Part shown: positions 1 through 10,557 of the stretch, in pieces
Numbering within the stretch: position 1 is the stretch's first letter
Layout: every line of letters starts with the position of its first letter
Assembly: GCF_001559595.1 (NCBI RefSeq)
Contig: NZ_LNTY01000062.1
Coordinates: forward strand, 62,001-126,000
Reading direction: 5' to 3'
DNA length: 64,000 nucleotides
From: Enterovibrio coralii
GTDB taxonomy: Bacteria > Pseudomonadota > Gammaproteobacteria > Enterobacterales > Vibrionaceae
The notes under the pieces: model-generated
Seen by the model: only the letters and a program-made list of their open reading frames with translations
Told to the model about the DNA's origin: nothing
The model's database searches: none
Made by a program: the position numbers and the translations under genes

Positions 1-246
1 ATCCTTGATAGCAACATGACAGCGAAAGACCAAGACGGCATCGCCAGTGAAGCGCATAAAATCAAAGGCGCGGCAGGCTCTATCGGCTTGAAGCACATCC
101 AGAAGATTGCACAGCAGGCGCAGTCACCTGAACTGCCGGCGTGGTGGGAAAACATTGCTGACTGGGTCGATGAAATCAAAGATGGCTATACCCATGATTT
201 GCAGGTCTTGAAACAGTGGCTCGATGATTACAGCAAACAAAAATAA
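1..246 (+). CDS. arcB: ArcB sensor kinase, C-terminal HPt domain (5' end outside window)
   Basis: This is the last 81 codons of a reading frame that enters from the left edge. The visible protein is a histidine phosphotransfer (HPt) domain with the phospho-accepting histidine in the motif SEAHKIKGAAGS. ArcB is the inner-membrane hybrid kinase of the Arc redox system, and its HPt domain hands phosphate to ArcA, which is encoded convergently just downstream. The identification rests on the HPt sequence and the arcA neighbour; the sensor, kinase and receiver domains lie outside the window, so another hybrid kinase cannot be fully excluded. Confidence 0.85.
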   Translation: MLDSNMTAKDQDGIASEAHKIKGAAGSIGLKHIQKIAQQAQSPELPAWWENIADWVDEIKDGYTHDLQVLKQWLDDYSKQK

Positions 247-283
247 GGATGAGACCACCGCTTCGGCGGTGGTTTAACCCAGA

Positions 284-314
284 AAACAAAAAGCCCGCAA
301 TCGCGGGCTTTTCA
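284..314. terminator. Bidirectional terminator between arcB and arcA
   Basis: The hairpin AAGCCCGC-AATC-GCGGGCTT (291-310) has A-rich and T-rich flanks and separates the convergent genes. The longer T-run is on the minus strand, so it serves arcA best. A second hairpin without a T-run (254-273, ACCACCG/CGGTGGT) lies directly after the arcB stop codon. Confidence 0.8.
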
Positions 315-331
315 TATTCTAACGAGAAGAA

Positions 332-1051
332 TTAGAAATCTTCCAGTTCACCACAGAAGCGGTAGCCTTCACCGTGGATAGTCGCGATGATCTCTGGCGT
401 GTCGCCGAAAGATTCAAAGTGCTTACGGATGCGGCGGATAGTTACGTCTACAGTACGGTCGTGTGGCTTCAGCTCACGGCCAGTCATCTTCTTCAGAAGA
501 TCTGCACGCGTTTGGATTTTGCCTGGGTTTTCGCAGAAGTGCAGCAGGGCACGGAACTCAGAACGTGGCAGTTTGAACTGCTCGTTGTCTGGGCTGATCA
601 GTGAACGGCTGTTGATGTCCAGCGTCCAACCGTTGAATACATAGCGGTCTACAGAACGCTTGTCTTCCAATGGAGAACCTTGGTTCATCGCACGAGTCAG
701 CAGGTTGCGAGCACGGATAGTCAGTTCGCGTGGGTTGAATGGCTTGGTGATGTAATCATCCGCACCGATTTCGAGACCCAGGATCTTATCAACTTCGTTG
801 TCGCGGCCAGTCAAGAACATCAGAGCCATGTCGCCTTGCTCACGCAGTTCGCGAGCCAGCAGCAGGCCGTTTTTGCCTGGAAGGTTAATGTCCATGATTA
901 CCAGGTTAACCTGATTGTTAGATAGCACTTGGTGCATTTCTTCGCCATCGTTGGCTTCTAGAACGGTATAACCTTCTGCTTCGAAGATGCTTTTCAGCGT
1001 ATTACGAGTTACGTGCTCGTCTTCAACAATCAGAATATGAGGGGTTTGCAT
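332..1051 (-). CDS. arcA: Two-component response regulator ArcA
   Basis: This 239-residue OmpR-family regulator is the usual ArcA length. The N-terminal receiver has the acidic pair near residues 10-11, the phospho-acceptor Asp54 in VIMDINLPG and the conserved lysine in ITKPFNP near residue 103. The C-terminal half is a winged helix-turn-helix ending in [14 protein letters not shown]. When phosphorylated by ArcB under low oxygen, ArcA represses respiratory and TCA genes and activates some anaerobic genes. It is convergent with arcB, so the two partners are neighbours but not co-transcribed. The start is the ATG at 1051; a longer N-terminus is not supported. Confidence 0.97.
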   Translation of the reverse strand: MQTPHILIVEDEHVTRNTLKSIFEAEGYTVLEANDGEEMHQVLSNNQVNLVIMDINLPGKNGLLLARELREQGDMALMFLTGRDNEVDKILGLEIGADDYITKPFNPRELTIRARNLLTRAMNQGSPLEDKRSVDRYVFNGWTLDINSRSLISPDNEQFKLPRSEFRALLHFCENPGKIQTRADLLKKMTGRELKPHDRTVDVTIRRIRKHFESFGDTPEIIATIHGEGYRFCGELEDF

Positions 1052-1886
1052 TGGCGTTACCTAATTTCTTAAAAAAATCTGGTATAACAGTCACAGCGTA
1101 ACATTACACTGTGAAGAAAACTTACAAACAAGAAAAGTATATCAAAAGAGTTTTACTCAGCGATCAACATACTTCTCTAGTATCAAACGCCATCCTTAGA
1201 GAGGGTGAGAGCAACTTCTCGTCACCGTTCTGTATGCTACCAATCAAGGTTCTTTGGTCAGCAAATCCATTGGATAGCACGATTGTATTCATTTAACAGC
1301 GTGCTAACAATATTTAGTAATAAATCAACGCAATTTTTTTTAAGCTTTATTGATATACGTCAATCTCGCTCAAAAACCCCGCGCCTGCGACATTTTTGCT
1401 GCAAATTTCGTTGTAATTATTAAGAGTGAGTTTCAACCTTTTCGTACTATTACAACAGCTGTGAACAAGGTGTAACAGCACTCAGAGAAAGTCGGGTTAT
1501 CAGAGCATTTTGCTAGATCATGGTCAATATGTTCGATTCAATAAGTACGGTGATATCACAGCTTTTATTAAATAAACCCCACGTATTTCCTCGCTTTATG
1601 GGTCAATTCTACTAATGCGCTCAGTTATATCTTCATTTTGTTTTTGAAATAAAAAACTAAATACTTAAATAAAACTGATTGATCTGACTAATTGATTGTT
1701 TTGGATATGGCGATATTTTTTCAGCTTTATTGCTACACCCTTTGAGCGTAAAGGCGTCACTTTTTTGCTGCTTGCTCGCTGTTTCTAACTCTCATTTTGG
1801 CGGAAATAACCCCATTGTTTTCTCCGAGCTTGCTAGGTTTACTGGTATCGGACGTTTGGCGTTAGCATTTGATTGGGAGAGAGAAC
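1052..1886. other. 835-bp AT-rich intergenic region between arcA and rraA
   Basis: This is the divergent promoter region of arcA (minus) and rraA (plus). It is clearly more AT-rich than the flanking genes. I find no ORF with protein-like composition, no tRNA-like fold and no convincing terminator. Its length is unusual for this gene-dense window and leaves room for a small RNA or a large regulatory region, but I cannot support a specific call. Confidence 0.5.
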
Positions 1887-2369
1887 ATGGATGATTTACT
1901 GCCTGATTTGTGTGATGAATTTGAAAATGGGGTCACTTGGTTACCCGTGCAGTGGCAAGATTATGGTGGCAAGCCGCTTTTTTTCGGGCAAATCGAGACG
2001 CTTCGCTGTTACGAGGACAACTCGAAAGTACGAGAGCTTGTGGCAACACCGGGTAATGGGCGTGTCCTTGTGGTGGACGGTCACGGCAATCTTAACCGTG
2101 CGTTGTTGGGTGATTTGCTCGCAGAGAAAGCGGTCGCCAATGGTTGGAGCGGTATCGTGGTGTTTGGTGCTGTCAGAGATGCGGGCGCGCTCAGCACCAT
2201 GAACCTTGGCGTTAAAGCGCTCGGTGTGTGCCCGATCAAAACCGAGAAAAAAGGCTTGGGCGACGTGGGTGTCGATTTGCGCATAGGCGGTGTGCTTGTT
2301 GCGCCAGGACACTACTTATATGCCGATAAGAACGGCATTGTGGTGAGTCCGGAACCGAGAGCGTTGTAA
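1887..2369 (+). CDS. rraA: Ribonuclease E inhibitor RraA
   Basis: The 160-residue product has the RraA fold signatures: GRVLVVDGHGNLNRALLGD (about residues 58-76), IVVFGAVRDAG and the C-terminal YADKNGIVVS. RraA proteins form trimers that bind RNase E and the degradosome and dampen mRNA decay. I chose the ATG at 1887 because GGGAGAGAG lies just upstream; an in-frame TTG at 1869 would add six unlikely residues. The gene is followed by a strong terminator. The related aldolase-like family is broader than RNase E inhibitors, so the activity is inferred from family membership. Confidence 0.9.
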   Translation: MDDLLPDLCDEFENGVTWLPVQWQDYGGKPLFFGQIETLRCYEDNSKVRELVATPGNGRVLVVDGHGNLNRALLGDLLAEKAVANGWSGIVVFGAVRDAGALSTMNLGVKALGVCPIKTEKKGLGDVGVDLRIGGVLVAPGHYLYADKNGIVVSPEPRAL

Positions 2370-2389
2370 ACTTCTGAGTGACCAAAACG

Positions 2390-2417
2390 AAAAAACCGCC
2401 CCGAGAGGCGGTTTTTT
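2390..2417. terminator. Bidirectional terminator after rraA
   Basis: AACCGCC and GGCGGTT arms are flanked by A6 and T6. It lies between the convergent rraA and the outer-membrane protein gene. Confidence 0.85.
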
Positions 2418-2431
2418 GACGTTCGTATTTT

Positions 2432-2905
2432 TTAGAAACGGTAGCCAACGCCTAACTGATAATTGGTTGAGTTCTGAGGCATTTGGTTAAAGTTGTAGTC
2501 AACTTTGGCTTCGAGATTGAGCGAGTCAGAAATTCGGAAAGTACTGCTCATACCAAACACACCAATCGTCTCTTCGTTGATGCGCTCTGCTTGGATACTA
2601 CTGTCGAAGCTCAATACTTCACTGACGTTAAACTGCACGCCACTTGATACACCTTTCGCACCCGAGGAAATCACACTGTCGGTGGTTAATTCGGTCGCGA
2701 GGAACACGTTCACTTTTTCATGCACGGGGTAGTGATAGCCGCTGCTTATCGTCCAGCTATCAAAGGTTTGATTGCCCGTTTTTAACGAGTTAGAGAACCA
2801 AGGCTTGTTGTTCTCTTCAACATATTCATACAGCGGTAACGAACCCTGCGCGAATGCAAAAAAAGCCACTAATTGCAGGGTGATGGCAAGCAATAATTTT
2901 CTCAT
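2432..2905 (-). CDS. Small putative outer-membrane beta-barrel protein, function unknown
   Basis: The 157-residue protein begins with a clear signal peptide (MRKLLLAITLQLVAFFAFAQ, predicted cleavage after about residue 19). The mature part consists of alternating polar/hydrophobic stretches typical of beta strands and ends in LGVGYRF, with a C-terminal aromatic residue as expected of BAM-assembled outer-membrane proteins. I do not recognise the family. It is monocistronic, with a terminator beyond its 3' end. A porin-like or adhesin role would be a guess. Confidence 0.7.
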   Translation of the reverse strand: MRKLLLAITLQLVAFFAFAQGSLPLYEYVEENNKPWFSNSLKTGNQTFDSWTISSGYHYPVHEKVNVFLATELTTDSVISSGAKGVSSGVQFNVSEVLSFDSSIQAERINEETIGVFGMSSTFRISDSLNLEAKVDYNFNQMPQNSTNYQLGVGYRF

Positions 2906-3125
2906 TGAGCCTCCTTCCCTGATTCGTTTTTATTAGACTGAGTTGTTAGTTTAGATCACTTGTCTCAGATTGAATAAAGCTGGATGCACGTTTTTTGAAC
3001 ACAATGTTGGTATTGTGATATTGCTCCGGCATTACTCTGCCACATTAAGTGGTGTCTAAATATTGAGCAAGTTATGTGCCTGAATAACGACAGTTTTTTG
3101 ACAACACATAACCTTGCTCGCAAAT

Positions 3126-4840
3126 TTATTGATTGGTAAACCGACACTCGTCGCTGTAGGGGAAGACGTCGTTGAATTGACCGTGCTGAATGTTGTTTTG
3201 TAGCTCTTTCCAGTAGTTCGCATCAAACAGATCGGCATGCAGTTCATCGAACAGGGCGCGGATCTTTGGATTGATCAACAAGAAGGTGCGGAACTCTTCG
3301 GGGAATACATCATTTTCCCCCACGCTATACCAAGCTCTGCCGCCATTTCATCCTCGGGGAAGCGAGGCGGTGGAATACGGCGGAAGTTCACCTCTGTCAG
3401 GTAAGAGATTTCATCGTAATCGTAGAAAATCACGCGGCTGTGTCGTGAAACACCGAAGTTCTTAAACAGCATGTCACCAGCAAAAATGTTTGCCGCGGCA
3501 AGTTGTTTGATGGCATCGCCATACTCTTGTACCGCTTCGCGGAGCTCATCATCGTCAGCCTGTTCAAGGTAGATGTTGAGCGGGATCATGCGGCGCTCCA
3601 TATAAAGGTGGCGAATGTGCACCTCTTTACTGGTGAGCTTGATGTTGGACGGTGCCACCTCCATCAACTCTTCAATCAGCTCATCACTGAATCGCTCGCG
3701 CGGGAAGATGAAATTACGGTAATCCAGTGTGTCGGCCATTCGACCTACACGGTCATGCTCTTTAACCAGTTTGTACTTCTCTTTGACGACCGCATGGGTA
3801 ATGTCCTTTTGCGGTGCAAACCGGTCTTTAATGATCTTAAAGACAAACCCGTAGGAGGGCAGAGTAAACACTGACATGACCATGCCTTTGATGCCGGGGG
3901 CAACCACGAACTGATCGTCTGAATGCTCCATATGAAGGAGGTACTCGCGGTAAAGTTCGGTTTTGCCATGTTTTTGACACCCAATGGATGTATAGAGCTG
4001 AGACGGCGTTTTGTGCGGCATCAATTGGCCGAGAAAATCGACCAAGGTGGCAGGTGCAGGCGCGTACACCATGAAATAAGAACGGGCAAAGCCGAAGATC
4101 ACGCTGACATCATCAGAATCGACAATACAGGCATCGACATAAAGCTTGTTCTGCGAGTTGGTCAAAATGGGGATCACCAACGGACGCGTTTGGTTTGCCA
4201 TGTCGATACGGCCAATCAAGTACGCCGCTTTGTTTCGGAAAAACGGCTCACGGATCATATCGATGATCACTTCATCGGTCAGTTGAGGCCCCAACGTATG
4301 CTGCAAGGCTTCAACGATGCGGTGAACGTCTCTGGCTTTATCTACCCAATTTAAGGTAAACGGCGTGTCATCCAAAATGCGTTCAACGGTTTGGATAAGG
4401 CTGTTTTTCGAGGGGTAGCGTTTTAATAGCGGCGTTGGGTATTTCGGAATACGGCCACCTTGGGAGCTGTTCACAAACAGTTTGTCCCGTCGGATATTAC
4501 GATGGTCGAACATGCGGCAATACACAGAGTTAAAGAAGCTCTCCGCAATGTCATAGCGCGGGTAATCATCAAGCAGGCGGCTGTACTCGTCTTTGACGGC
4601 CATCAGGAAGGAGCGGGTGGCATGCTGTTTGGTCAACATGGTTTTAAGTTGTTGGCTGACGAGGCCGACGTGGTGATCATAGAAACTAATGCGTGTTTTT
4701 AACGCTTTCTGCACACTTTTCCAGTCACGTTGTTCAAATCGTTCTTGTGCGCCTGCGGTGACATCCAGAAAGCGGCCGTACATTGCATCTGCGCCTTGTA
4801 ATATGGTTTGCGCTACCAACTCCTCCATTGCAACTGCCAT
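3126..4840 (-). CDS. aceK: Isocitrate dehydrogenase kinase/phosphatase AceK (one frameshift as read)
   Basis: AceK phosphorylates and dephosphorylates isocitrate dehydrogenase and so controls flux between the TCA cycle and the glyoxylate bypass. The frame runs from ATG 4840 (good AGGAGG upstream) through the kinase-like domain and then breaks near 3335: the conserved PEDEMAAE is followed on the minus strand by CTTGG where CCTTGG would restore the expected PWYSV. The remainder, [14 protein letters not shown] to the stop at 3126, continues in another frame and matches the AceK C-terminus. Restoring one base gives 571 residues, a normal AceK length. There is no aceB or aceA beside it; an orphan aceK is usual in vibrios. 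The break looks like a sequence error. Confidence 0.92.
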
Positions 4841-5073
4841 TGGCTCCCTCCTTTGGTGTTGCGGTTTTTCTGGTCAATTCAATTAACTATGTCCTGCAGG
4901 GAACAACTCTGCAAGAAAGAGTGAAGAAAATTCAGGTATTTCTCATCTTTTAAATTTGATAATGAAGAGTTGCGAATTACAGCGTTTTTTTGAGAGATAA
5001 CTTAAATTTTTGTTGACCTTAAAGGCTGCATTCTGTAAACGTTATAGAAAGGCAAAACGATAGGTTTTTAACC

Positions 5074-5145
5074 ATGTTTAACGCAGTCGGCACCACAACC
5101 ATTATTACCACGATTACCATCACCATTTGTGAGGGTGCGGGCTGA
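5074..5145 (+). CDS. thrL: thr operon leader peptide
   Basis: This 23-residue ORF contains seven threonine and five isoleucine codons in a run of twelve (codons 7-18), followed by CEGAG and TGA. It sits between a promoter-like TTGACC (5013-5018) and the attenuator. As in E. coli, ribosome speed over the Thr/Ile codons should decide whether the terminator downstream forms, coupling thrABC expression to charged tRNA-Thr and tRNA-Ile. Confidence 0.93.
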   Translation: MFNAVGTTTIITTITITICEGAG

Positions 5146-5203
5146 CATGCACTGAATTTTTAAAAGAAGCCCGTACCCTCAACAGGTACGGGCTTTTTTT
5201 TAA
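5132..5203 (+). terminator. thr attenuator (terminator with competing antiterminator)
   Basis: The terminator stem is AAGCCCGTACC (5167-5177) with GGTACGGGCTT (5185-5195) followed by a run of T. The end of thrL, AGGGTGCGGGCT (5132-5143), can pair instead with AGCCCGTACCCT (5168-5179), with a single G-U wobble. That gives mutually exclusive folds, the hallmark of transcription attenuation. Confidence 0.9.
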
Positions 5204-5251
5204 CCTGTTTTTTACTGAATTTTCGGATTCAACAAGGAGTTGGAGGAAAGG

Positions 5252-7711
5252 ATGCGAGTTTTAAAGTTTGGTGGTACTTCGCTAGCGAATGCAGAAAGAT
5301 TTAGCAGAGCAGCTGAGATCATCACCAGCAATACCTGTCAAAGTGAGGTGTCGGCGGTCCTATCCGCCCCGGCTAAGATCACCAACGCGTTGGTTGATGT
5401 GATTGAAAACACAATCAAACACGGCGAAGCAGAACTGCAAGTTGCAGAAATCCAATCTATTTTCTCAGCACTCTTTGACGGCCTGTCAGAGATGGAAGCT
5501 GACTTCGACAAAGCGTCGCTTTATCAAGCTCTCGACAGCACGCTAGCGCAACTCAAACAATACATTCATGGTATCGCGTTGCTGGGTCTTTGCCCTGACA
5601 ACATTTACGCGCGCATTATCAGCAAAGGCGAACGTCTCTCTATTGCCACCATGTCTGCGCTTCTCCAAGCACGTGGTTACAACACCTTCGTTATCGACCC
5701 AGTGCATTATCTCCAAGCGAAAGGCGATTACCTTGAAGCCATGGTCGACATTGAAGTGTCTTCTGACCGCTTCAAAAAAGAACCTATTCCAGCTGGTCAT
5801 ATCGGTTTGATGCCGGGCTTTACGGCTTCAAATGAACAAGGTGAGTTGGTCACTCTGGGTCGAAATGGCTCTGACTACTCAGCGGCAGTACTGGCAGCGT
5901 GTGTTCGCGCAGAGTGCTGTGAAATCTGGACGGACGTAGACGGCGTATATAGCTGTGACCCAAGACTGGTACCCGATGCCAAGCTACTAAAATCACTCAG
6001 CTACCAAGAAGCGATGGAGCTTTCCTACTTCGGTGCCAAAGTGCTTCACCCGAAAACCATCCTTCCTATCGCTCGCTTCCACATTCCATGTCTGATTAAA
6101 AACACTGCCAACCCACAAGGTGCTGGCACCTTGATTGGTAACGACAACCACGAAGATAACTTGGCGGTGAAAGGCATCACTACCTTGAGCAAACTGAGCA
6201 TGGTGAACGTGTCTGGTCCAGGCATGAAAGGCATGGTCGGCATGGCTGCTCGCGTATTTGGTGCCATGTCTGCAGCGGGCGTTTCCGTTGTACTGATCAC
6301 CCAGTCTTCGTCTGAATACAGCATCAGCTTCTGTATCGAAGCTGAAGATAAGCCGCTGGCAGTGCGTGCACTTCAAGAAAACTTCGAGCTTGAACTGAAA
6401 GATGGCCTGTTAGAACCCGTAGAGTTTGTCGACAACGTAGCGATTGTGTCTCTGGTTGGTGATGCAATGCGTACCGCCAAAGGTGTAGCGTCTCAGTTCT
6501 TTACCTCGCTGGCAGAAGTGAACGTGAATATCGTGGCGATTGCGCAGGGCTCGTCAGAGCGCTCTATCTCTGCGGTTATCCCAGATGACCGCGTATCAGA
6601 AGCGGTGAAAGCGTGTCACGAAAACCTGTTTAACTCTAACCACTACTTGGATGTGTTCATTGTTGGTGTGGGCGGCGTTGGTGGTGAGCTGGTGGAGCAG
6701 GTGCAACGTCAGCAAGCGAAATTGGCCGACCAAGGCATTGTGATCCGCGTGTGTGGTCTGGCAAACAGCCGTGGCATGCTGCTAAACAGCAAAGGTATCG
6801 ACCTCAACACGTGGCGTGAAGAGCTGGCGAAAGTGGATGAACCATTTAGCTTGCCACGCATGGTGCGTTTGGTTCAGCAAAACCACGTTATCAACCCTGT
6901 GTTTATTGACTGTACGTCTGATCAGGCGATTGCTGATCAATACGTGGACTTCCTTTCAGCGGGCTTCCACGTCATCACGCCGAACAAGAAAGCGAACACT
7001 GCGGGCATGGCGTACTACCAACAGCTACGTAAATCCGCACGCGCAACACGCCGTAAGTTCATGTACGACACCACAGTGGGCGCGGGTTTGCCGGTTATCG
7101 AAAACTTGCAGAATCTGATTGCAGCGGGTGATGAGCTTGAGAAATTTACCGGTATTCTTTCTGGTTCGCTTTCGCACATCTTCGGTAAGCTCGATGAAGG
7201 CCAAAGCTTCAGTGAAGCGACCAGCGTTGCGCGCGACAGTGGCTTTACCGAGCCGGATCCACGTGATGATCTCTCGGGCATGGACGTGGCGCGTAAGCTT
7301 CTGATCCTTGCGCGTGAAGCAGGTATGCACCTTGAACTGGAAGACGTGGAGGTTGAGCCAGCTCTGCCACCGGGCTTTGATGCATCAGGTGATGTGGCAG
7401 CCTTTATGGCGAAATTGCCAGAAGCCGATGCCTACTTCGACAAGTTGGCAGCAGATGCGCGCGCAGAAGGCAAAGTGCTGCGCTACGTGGGCAGCATCGA
7501 TAAAGGCAACTGCTCGGTGAAAATTCAAGCCGTTGATGCCGACGACCCGATGTTCAAAATCAAAGAAGGCGAAAACGCACTGGCGTTCTACAGCCGCTAT
7601 TACCAGCCAATTCCATTGGTGCTGCGTGGCTACGGTGCCGGTACGGCCGTAACGGCGGCGGGTGTGTTCGCAGACTTGATGCGTACGCTTGGCTGGAAAT
7701 TGGGGGTATAA
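5252..7711 (+). CDS. thrA: Bifunctional aspartokinase I / homoserine dehydrogenase I
   Basis: The 819-residue fused enzyme catalyses the first and third steps of threonine synthesis from aspartate. The aspartokinase domain opens with [17 protein letters not shown] and includes [10 protein letters not shown] near residue 205. Two ACT-like regulatory segments follow (about 310-460), and the dehydrogenase domain begins with the NAD(P)-binding [15 protein letters not shown] near 467. ATG 5252 is preferred over the upstream TTG at 5240 because GGAGG precedes it and the homologous N-terminus is MRVLKFGG. It is first in the thrABC operon, under attenuator control, and stops one base before thrB. Confidence 0.97.
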   Translation: MRVLKFGGTSLANAERFSRAAEIITSNTCQSEVSAVLSAPAKITNALVDVIENTIKHGEAELQVAEIQSIFSALFDGLSEMEADFDKASLYQALDSTLAQLKQYIHGIALLGLCPDNIYARIISKGERLSIATMSALLQARGYNTFVIDPVHYLQAKGDYLEAMVDIEVSSDRFKKEPIPAGHIGLMPGFTASNEQGELVTLGRNGSDYSAAVLAACVRAECCEIWTDVDGVYSCDPRLVPDAKLLKSLSYQEAMELSYFGAKVLHPKTILPIARFHIPCLIKNTANPQGAGTLIGNDNHEDNLAVKGITTLSKLSMVNVSGPGMKGMVGMAARVFGAMSAAGVSVVLITQSSSEYSISFCIEAEDKPLAVRALQENFELELKDGLLEPVEFVDNVAIVSLVGDAMRTAKGVASQFFTSLAEVNVNIVAIAQGSSERSISAVIPDDRVSEAVKACHENLFNSNHYLDVFIVGVGGVGGELVEQVQRQQAKLADQGIVIRVCGLANSRGMLLNSKGIDLNTWREELAKVDEPFSLPRMVRLVQQNHVINPVFIDCTSDQAIADQYVDFLSAGFHVITPNKKANTAGMAYYQQLRKSARATRRKFMYDTTVGAGLPVIENLQNLIAAGDELEKFTGILSGSLSHIFGKLDEGQSFSEATSVARDSGFTEPDPRDDLSGMDVARKLLILAREAGMHLELEDVEVEPALPPGFDASGDVAAFMAKLPEADAYFDKLAADARAEGKVLRYVGSIDKGNCSVKIQAVDADDPMFKIKEGENALAFYSRYYQPIPLVLRGYGAGTAVTAAGVFADLMRTLGWKLGV

Positions 7712-7712
7712 G

Positions 7713-8672
7713 ATGAGTGTTGTCGTTTACGCACCTGCCTCTATAGGCAACGTCAGTGTCGGCTTCGATGTGCTGGGTGCTGCAGTTTCACCTATTGACG
7801 GTACTTTGCTGGGCGATCGCGTAAAAGTTGAGGACGGCGGTGCAACGCCGTTCCAACTCCAGTGTGTCGGCAGCTTTGTCGACAAACTGCCTGAAAATCA
7901 GGAAGAGAACATTGTTTATCAGTGCTACCTCGTGTTCCGTCGTGAGATGGAAAAGCGTGGTGAGCCTATGCGCAATGTGGCGATGACGCTTGAGAAGAAC
8001 ATGCCGATTGGCTCAGGGTTGGGTTCTAGTGCGTGTTCAATCGTTGCAGCCCTTGATGCGCTCAATAAATTCCATGACGAAACCTTAGATGGAACCGCGC
8101 TTCTGGCCCTGATGGGGGAAATGGAAGCGGCGATTTCTGGCAGTCTGCACTACGACAATGTCGCACCGTGTTACTTGGGTGGCTTGCAGCTGATGGTCGA
8201 GCAAATGGGCATCATCAGCCAGCAGGTTCCTTGTTTTGACGAGTGGTACTGGGTGATGGCGTATCCGGGTATCAAGGTGCCAACTGCCGAAGCGCGTGCG
8301 ATTTTGCCTGCGCAATATCGTCGTCAGGATGTGATTAATCACGGCCGACATCTGGCAGGCTTCATCCATGGCTGTTACTCTGGTCAACCCGAGTTGGCGG
8401 CGAGCATGATCAAAGATGTTGTCGCTGAACCGTATCGCGAGAAATTGCTGCCAGGGTTTGCAGAAGCAAGACACTACGCAGAAGATGCGGGCGCATTGGC
8501 CACCGGGATTTCGGGCTCAGGCCCAACGCTGTTCAGCATCACCAGCGACAAAGCGGTCGCTGAGCGCGTTGCCAAATGGCTACAGGAAAATTACGTTCAG
8601 AATGAAGAAGGATTTGTCCATATCTGTCGATTGGATGTGACCGGTTCGACAGTGACAGGAAGTGAACTATGA
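7713..8672 (+). CDS. thrB: Homoserine kinase
   Basis: ThrB (319 residues) phosphorylates homoserine for threonine synthase. GHMP-kinase features are visible: the N-terminal [16 protein letters not shown], the glycine-rich ATP loop [12 protein letters not shown] near residue 95 and the C-terminal [12 protein letters not shown]. The start is ATG 7713, one base after the thrA stop; the longer frame from 7689 would overlap thrA. Its stop overlaps the thrC start in ATGA, indicating translational coupling. Confidence 0.97.
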   Translation: MSVVVYAPASIGNVSVGFDVLGAAVSPIDGTLLGDRVKVEDGGATPFQLQCVGSFVDKLPENQEENIVYQCYLVFRREMEKRGEPMRNVAMTLEKNMPIGSGLGSSACSIVAALDALNKFHDETLDGTALLALMGEMEAAISGSLHYDNVAPCYLGGLQLMVEQMGIISQQVPCFDEWYWVMAYPGIKVPTAEARAILPAQYRRQDVINHGRHLAGFIHGCYSGQPELAASMIKDVVAEPYREKLLPGFAEARHYAEDAGALATGISGSGPTLFSITSDKAVAERVAKWLQENYVQNEEGFVHICRLDVTGSTVTGSEL

Positions 8673-9950
8673 AGCTATACAACATCAAAGAAAACGATGA
8701 ACAGGTCTCGTTTGGTCAAGCTGTAAAGCAAGGACTTGGCCGCAATCAGGGGTTGTTCTTCCCAAGCGAATTACCAAAATTTGACGACGTTGATGCCTTG
8801 CTGGCGAAAGATTTCGTTAGCCGTAGCAGCGATATTCTGTCTGCCTTTATTGGTGAAGAGCTGTCTGCGGACACGGTTCGCGGCATGGTCGACGTTGCAT
8901 TCCAATTCCCTGCACCTGTTGAGAAAGTGACGGACAAAATCAGTGCGCTGGAGCTGTTCCACGGCCCTACACTGGCGTTCAAAGATTTCGGTGGCCGCTT
9001 TATGGCGCAGTCACTGGCCGCGGTCTCTGACAGTGGTAAAGTGACCATTCTGACCGCAACATCCGGTGATACCGGTGCGGCAGTTGCCCATGCATTTTAT
9101 GGCATGGAAAACATCAACGTGGTGATTTTGTATCCAAAAGGCAAGATCAGCCGTTGCAGGAAAAACTCTTCTGTACGCTGGGTGGCAACATCCACACTGT
9201 TGCAATCAATGGCACGTTTGATGACTGTCAGGCGATGGTGAAGAACGCATTTGATGACGCGGAGCTGCGCGCCGCTATCGGCCTAAACTCTGCAAACTCC
9301 ATCAACATCAGCCGTTTGATGGCGCAAATCTGTTACTACTTTGAAGCGGCTTCTCAGCTAACTAAAGAACAGCGTGAAAATCTGGTGGTTGCGGTACCAA
9401 GCGGTAACTTTGGTAACCTGACGGCAGTTTGTTGGCAAAAGCGATAGGCTTGCCAATCAAACGCTTTATCGCGGCAACCAATGTAAATGACACTGTGCCA
9501 CGCTACCTGAAAACCGGTGAGTGGACGCCAGAAGCAACCATTCCAACCCTGTCAAACGCCATGGATGTGAGCCAACCAAACAACTGGCCTCGCATTGAAG
9601 AGCTTTGCAAAGTGAAAGGCTGGGGCCTGAACGAACTGGGCTCAGGTGCTGTGACGGATGAAGAGACAGCAGTAACCTTGAAAGCCATGTTTGAGGCGGG
9701 TTACTTGTGTGAACCGCACGGTGCGATTGCTTACCGCGTATTGGAAGAGCAACTGCAAGACGGCGAATATGGCCTGTTCCTGTGTACGGCGCACCCGGCG
9801 AAGTTCAAGGAGTCGGTTGACGAGATCTTAGGTCAAGACATTCCGCTGCCAGGTCCGTTGGCAAAGCACGCTGTAATGGATCTGCTTTCTGTTGAGCAAG
9901 ATGCAGATTTTGCGCAGCTTCGCGAGTACCTGATGAAGGTTGCGGGCTAA
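8669..9950 (+). CDS. thrC: Threonine synthase (two frameshifts as read)
   Basis: ThrC converts O-phosphohomoserine to threonine with PLP. The PLP-lysine region [14 protein letters not shown] and [14 protein letters not shown] are present. The frame is broken twice. After YPKGKIS, CAGCCG at 9149-9154 should read CAGCCCG to give SPLQEKLF. After [16 protein letters not shown] near 9427 should have one more G to give GLLAKAIG. With both bases restored the protein has 427 residues, the normal length, and runs to the stop at 9948-9950. Both breaks fall in otherwise perfectly conserved stretches, so a dead gene is unlikely. Confidence 0.94.
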
Positions 9951-9973
9951 TTCTTCGCGTAAAACGCAGACAA

Positions 9974-10003
9974 CAAAAAACCGGCCAGTGGCCGGTTTTT
10001 TTA
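9974..10003. terminator. Terminator between thrC and grcA
   Basis: ACCGGCC-AGT-GGCCGGT is flanked by A-rich and T-rich runs and separates the convergent thrC and grcA. Confidence 0.87.
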
Positions 10004-10022
10004 TATTCGTGCTAACTGTCTA

Positions 10023-10400
10023 TTACAGAGAGTTAGTGAAAGTACGTGCGATAACGTCGCGCTGTTGTTCAACAGTCAGAGAGTTGAAGCGAACTGCGTA
10101 ACCCGATACACGGATAGTCAGCTGTGGGTATTTTTCTGGGTGCTTAGCAGCGTCTTCCAGAGTTTCACGCTTCAGTACGTTAACGTTCAGGTGTTGACCG
10201 CCTTCGATTTTCGCAGGAACTTCGATTGCGATTTCGCGGCTTTCGTACTCACCCAGATCTGCAGCAGGGATAACTTGGTCTGCTTCGAAGCCAGCTTTTG
10301 CAGCAACACAACGTGCTTCGTTAGTCTCGCTGTCCAGCAGCCAGATTGAGTTCAGCAGGTCGTCGTTAGCGGCTTTGGTGATCTGAATACCAGTGATCAT
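10023..10400 (-). CDS. grcA: Autonomous glycyl radical cofactor GrcA
   Basis: The 125-residue protein resembles the C-terminal end of pyruvate formate-lyase. The glycyl-radical motif [13 protein letters not shown] lies near residue 100 and the C-terminus is [12 protein letters not shown]. GrcA (YfiD) can replace the oxidatively cleaved radical domain of PflB, rescuing formate production after oxygen exposure. It is monocistronic and preceded by a promoter with paired FNR-type sites, consistent with induction under low oxygen. A well-placed AAGGGG precedes ATG 10400. Confidence 0.96.
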   Translation of the reverse strand: MITGIQITKAANDDLLNSIWLLDSETNEARCVAAKAGFEADQVIPAADLGEYESREIAIEVPAKIEGGQHLNVNVLKRETLEDAAKHPEKYPQLTIRVSGYAVRFNSLTVEQQRDVIARTFTNSL

Positions 10401-10455
10401 AATTCTTTCCCCTTGATAGGCTTGATGATTTTAATTTTCGAACTTTTGATGAGCT

Positions 10456-10557
10456 GGGTACTTGTATACCTTAATGTTTGTAAGGTTATTTTGATTTTAG
10501 TCAAATTACAATCAAAATATGCAAAAATCGAACAATGATTTTCTTGTTCTGAATCAA
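10456..10557 (-). promoter_or_regulatory. grcA promoter with two FNR-like boxes
   Basis: On the minus strand TATACA (10468-10463) is a good -10, placing the start near 10456. TTGATTTTAGTCAA (10491-10504) and TTGTTCTGAATCAA (10544-10557) each match the FNR consensus TTGAT-N4-ATCAA at nine of ten fixed positions or close to it. Their centres lie about 41 and 94 bases upstream of the inferred start, 53 bp apart. This reproduces the layout described for E. coli yfiD, where FNR sites lie at -40.5 and -93.5. Confidence 0.72.

Noticed and set aside
1111-1423. Short ORFs upstream of arcA
   Set aside because: They lack ribosome-binding sites and plausible protein composition and lie in AT-rich promoter DNA.
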